This document shows, piece by piece, positions 14,227 to 16,287 of a stretch of 16,287 bases of DNA. The stretch is from JBASRP01 sp044866075 (lineage in GTDB: Bacteria > Actinomycetota > AC-67): the NCBI GenBank assembly GCA_044866075.1, contig JBIOTQ010000045.1, positions 1-16,287 on the forward strand, written 5' to 3'. A model generated the notes under the pieces. That model saw only the letters and a program-made list of their open reading frames with translations. It made no database searches and was not told the origin of the DNA. The position numbers and the translations under genes are program-made. The number at the start of each line of letters is the position of its first letter. Position 1 is the first letter of the stretch.

Positions 14227-16287
14227 TTAGGCGGTCTCCTCTTCGGCAGTACCGTTGTTCGCGACCGGTCCAAGCACCTCACGCAGGAAACGCCCCGTGT
14301 ACGAACGGGTCACCTTCGCGATGTCTTCGGGCGTCCCCTCCGCCACGATCTCCCCCCCGAGGTTCCCGCCCTCGGGCCCGAGGTCGATGATCCAGTCGGC
14401 CTGCTTCACGACATCGAGGTTGTGCTCGATCACGATCACCGTGTTGCCGTTGTCGACCAATCGCTGGAGAACCCCGAGCAACTTCGAGATGTCCTCGAAG
14501 TGGAGCCCGGTCGTCGGCTCGTCGAGGATGTACACGGTCCGGCCTGTCGCGCGTTTCGACAGCTCGGATGCCAGCTTCACACGCTGCGCCTCGCCCCCCG
14601 ACAATGTGGGCGCCGGCTGCCCGAGCTTGATGTAGCCGAGCCCGACGTCGTTCAGCGTGTCGAGATGCCGCCGGATCACCGGCAAGTTCTCGAAGAACGC
14701 GCAGCCCTCCTCGACCGACATCTCCAGCACCTGCGAGATGTTCTTCCCTTTGAACGTGACGTCGAGCGTCTCGCGGTTGTAGCGCTTGCCCTTGCATACC
14801 TCGCACGGCACGTAGATGTCGGGAAGGAAGTGCATCTCGATCTTGATCTGGCCGTCGCCGGCGCACGCCTCGCAGCGGCCGCCGCGCACGTTGAACGAGA
14901 AGCGGCCGGGCAGGTAGCCTCGCGAGCGCGCCTCCTGCGTCTGGCTGAAGAGTTGCCGGACGTGGTCGAACACGCCGATGTACGTCGCGGGGTTCGAGCG
15001 CGGCGTCCGCCCGATCGGCGCCTGATCGACGTTGACGACCTTGTCGATCAGGTCGATCCCGTTCAGGCCGCGGTGCTTCCCCGGCACGGTGCGCGAGTGG
15101 TAGATCTTCGCCATCAACGCCGGGTGCAACGTGTCGGTCAGGAGCGACGACTTCCCGCTCCCCGAGACGCCGGTGATGCACACCAGGCAGCCGATCGGGA
15201 ACCGCACGTCGATGTTCTTGAGGTTGTTCTGCCGCGCGCCCTTCAGCGTGATCCAGCTGCCGCCCGGCGCGCGCCGCCACTCCGGCACGGGGATCGACCG
15301 CTTCCCGGCCAGGTACTGACCGGTCAGCGACTTCTTGTTCCTCAACAGGTCTCTCAGTGAGCCGGCATGGACGATCTCGCCGCCGTGCTCGCCGGCGCCG
15401 GGCCCGATGTCGACGACCATGTCGGAGGTGCGGATCGTTGCCTCGTCGTGCTCCACGACGATCAGCGTGTTGCCGATGTCGCGCAGCCGGATCAGCGTCT
15501 CGATCAGCCGGTGGTTGTCGCGCTGATGCAGGCCGACGGACGGCTCGTCGAGGATGTAGAGCACGCCGACCAACCCGCTGCCGATCTGCGTCGCCAGGCG
15601 GATCCGTTGCGCCTCTCCCCCGGCCAGCGTCGCGGCCGAACGTTCCAGAGTCAGGTAGTCGAGGCCGACGTCGATAAGGAACCCGAGCCGCGAGGTCACC
15701 TCTTTGATGATGCGGTCGCCGATCAGGTGCTCGCGCTCCGTCCACTCGAGCGTACGCAAGAATTTGTCGGTCTCGGAGATCGACATGCGACACAGCTCGG
15801 CGATGTTGACGCCCCCGACCGACACGGCGAGCGACTCCGGCTTCAGGCGCGTGCCCTTGCACGCCGGGCACGGCACCTCGCGCATGTACTCCTCGATCTT
15901 CTCGCGCTGATAGTCGCTCTCGGCCTCGTCGAGCTTCCGCTCGAGCCAGGGCACCACGCCCTCGAAGTACGTGTAGTAGGCGCGAGTCCGACCGTACCGG
16001 TTGCGGTAGCGAACGTAGATCTGGTCGTCGCCGGTCCCGTACAGGAAGACGTCGCGCTGCTTCTTCGTGAGCTTCCGCCACGGCGTCTTCGGCTTCGCCT
16101 TCACGTGGTTCCGCACCGAGTCGAGGACCTGGATGAAGTACTCGGTCCGGCTGGTGGCCCACGGCGCGATCGCGCCCTCTTCCACCGACACGTCCAGGGG
16201 GCCCCGCGACCTGAACGACGCCATCCTCGTCGCGTCCCGGATCCCGTCGGCCCGCCTCGGCAGCATCGAGGTGCGCCCGATCAGGGA
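14227..16287 (-). CDS. uvrA: Excinuclease ABC subunit A, C-terminal two-thirds (5' part replaced)
   Basis: UvrA is the damage-sensing ABC ATPase dimer that loads UvrB in nucleotide excision repair. Numbering from an in-frame ATG at 16266 (679 codons), UvrA similarity begins at about residue 24-27 with VSVEEGAIAPW and continues to the end: CPAC zinc ligands (Cys133, Cys136), signature LAGGEAQRIRLA (214-225), Walker B YILDEPSVGLHQRD (237-250), Walker A of the second ATPase GVSGSGKS (366-373), the C-terminal zinc finger CEAC/CEVC (465-468, 488-491), LSGGEAQRVKLA (555-566) and ILDEPTTGLH (580-589). The first Walker A, the UvrB-binding domain and the first CxxC pair are absent. The frame stays open to the window edge, but beyond about 16197 the codons do not resemble UvrA; the plus strand there encodes a YciI tail. 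A full UvrA has about 950 residues. Confidence 0.9.
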   Translation of the reverse strand, partial: SLIGRTSMLPRRADGIRDATRMASFRSRGPLDVSVEEGAIAPWATSRTEYFIQVLDSVRNHVKAKPKTPWRKLTKKQRDVFLYGTGDDQIYVRYRNRYGRTRAYYTYFEGVVPWLERKLDEAESDYQREKIEEYMREVPCPACKGTRLKPESLAVSVGGVNIAELCRMSISETDKFLRTLEWTEREHLIGDRIIKEVTSRLGFLIDVGLDYLTLERSAATLAGGEAQRIRLATQIGSGLVGVLYILDEPSVGLHQRDNHRLIETLIRLRDIGNTLIVVEHDEATIRTSDMVVDIGPGAGEHGGEIVHAGSLRDLLRNKKSLTGQYLAGKRSIPVPEWRRAPGGSWITLKGARQNNLKNIDVRFPIGCLVCITGVSGSGKSSLLTDTLHPALMAKIYHSRTVPGKHRGLNGIDLIDKVVNVDQAPIGRTPRSNPATYIGVFDHVRQLFSQTQEARSRGYLPGRFSFNVRGGRCEACAGDGQIKIEMHFLPDIYVPCEVCKGKRYNRETLDVTFKGKNISQVLEMSVEEGCAFFENLPVIRRHLDTLNDVGLGYIKLGQPAPTLSGGEAQRVKLASELSKRATGRTVYILDEPTTGLHFEDISKLLGVLQRLVDNGNTVIVIEHNLDVVKQADWIIDLGPEGGNLGGEIVAEGTPEDIAKVTRSYTGRFLREVLGPVANNGTAEEETA
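16205..16287 (+). pseudogene. C-terminal fragment of a YciI-family (DGPF) protein
   Basis: Plus-strand codons from 16205 read RDLNDAILVASRIPS followed by ARLGSIEVRPIR, which closely matches the C-terminal end of YciI-family proteins (small ferredoxin-like-fold proteins, often encoded beside ECF sigma factors in actinobacteria). The codons before 16205 do not match the family, and the DGPF motif and N-terminal domain are missing; in their place lies uvrA on the other strand. The reading runs to the window edge. It is a gene tail without its front, produced by rearrangement or misassembly. The match rests on about 27 residues. Confidence 0.6.

Noticed and set aside
1..16287. CRISPR array, tRNA/rRNA genes, insertion sequence or prophage
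   Set aside because: No regularly spaced repeats, cloverleaf-like sequences, transposase or phage motifs were seen on reading both strands.

Overview
The window looks like the chromosome of a high-GC actinobacterium (Actinomycetota). The best evidence is the block uvrC-rapZ-yvcK-whiA-gap-pgk-tpiA, whose order and content, WhiA included, are typical of that phylum. Frequent GTG starts, the absence of cultured-genus hallmarks and two start-adjacent -10 boxes (uvrC, tpiA) fit an uncultured soil or sediment lineage, but I cannot name a class.

Layout. Nearly everything reads on the minus strand, so the biological order is right to left. At the right edge is the C-terminal two-thirds of UvrA (14227 to about 16197). 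Its N-terminal part is not there: UvrA similarity stops near 16197, and the last ~80 bases instead encode, on the plus strand, the C-terminal end of a YciI-family protein. Two 5'-truncated genes face outward from one point, which indicates an inversion breakpoint or an assembly or amplification chimera. Left of uvrA is a ~330-base gene-free stretch rich in foldback structure. It is followed by an SigE-like ECF sigma factor gene and a single-pass membrane protein gene spaced 5 nt apart. A plus-strand AbiEi-like/DUF559 gene runs tail-to-tail into the membrane protein gene.

Next comes the conserved block: uvrC, rapZ (stop and start abut), yvcK (19 nt gap), whiA (4-nt overlap), then gap, pgk and tpiA, three consecutive lower-glycolysis enzymes. 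It joins excision repair, nucleotide-dependent metabolic regulation (RapZ, YvcK), the WhiA regulator and glycolysis. After tpiA, two adjacent family-5 (OppA-like) solute-binding lipoprotein genes sit where secG is commonly found. The first codons of a likely secG are at the left edge, beyond the lipoproteins.

Most notable: (1) the uvrA/yciI junction at about 16190-16205; (2) a possible structured RNA at 14034-14111, with a GNRA-capped hairpin flanked by an 11-base direct repeat; (3) an apparent ECF-type promoter in front of the sigma gene, which would suit autoregulation, next to a partner protein without a zinc-binding anti-sigma motif; (4) two solute-binding lipoproteins without permease genes, inserted between tpiA and secG. 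I saw no tRNA or rRNA gene, CRISPR array, insertion sequence or phage gene.
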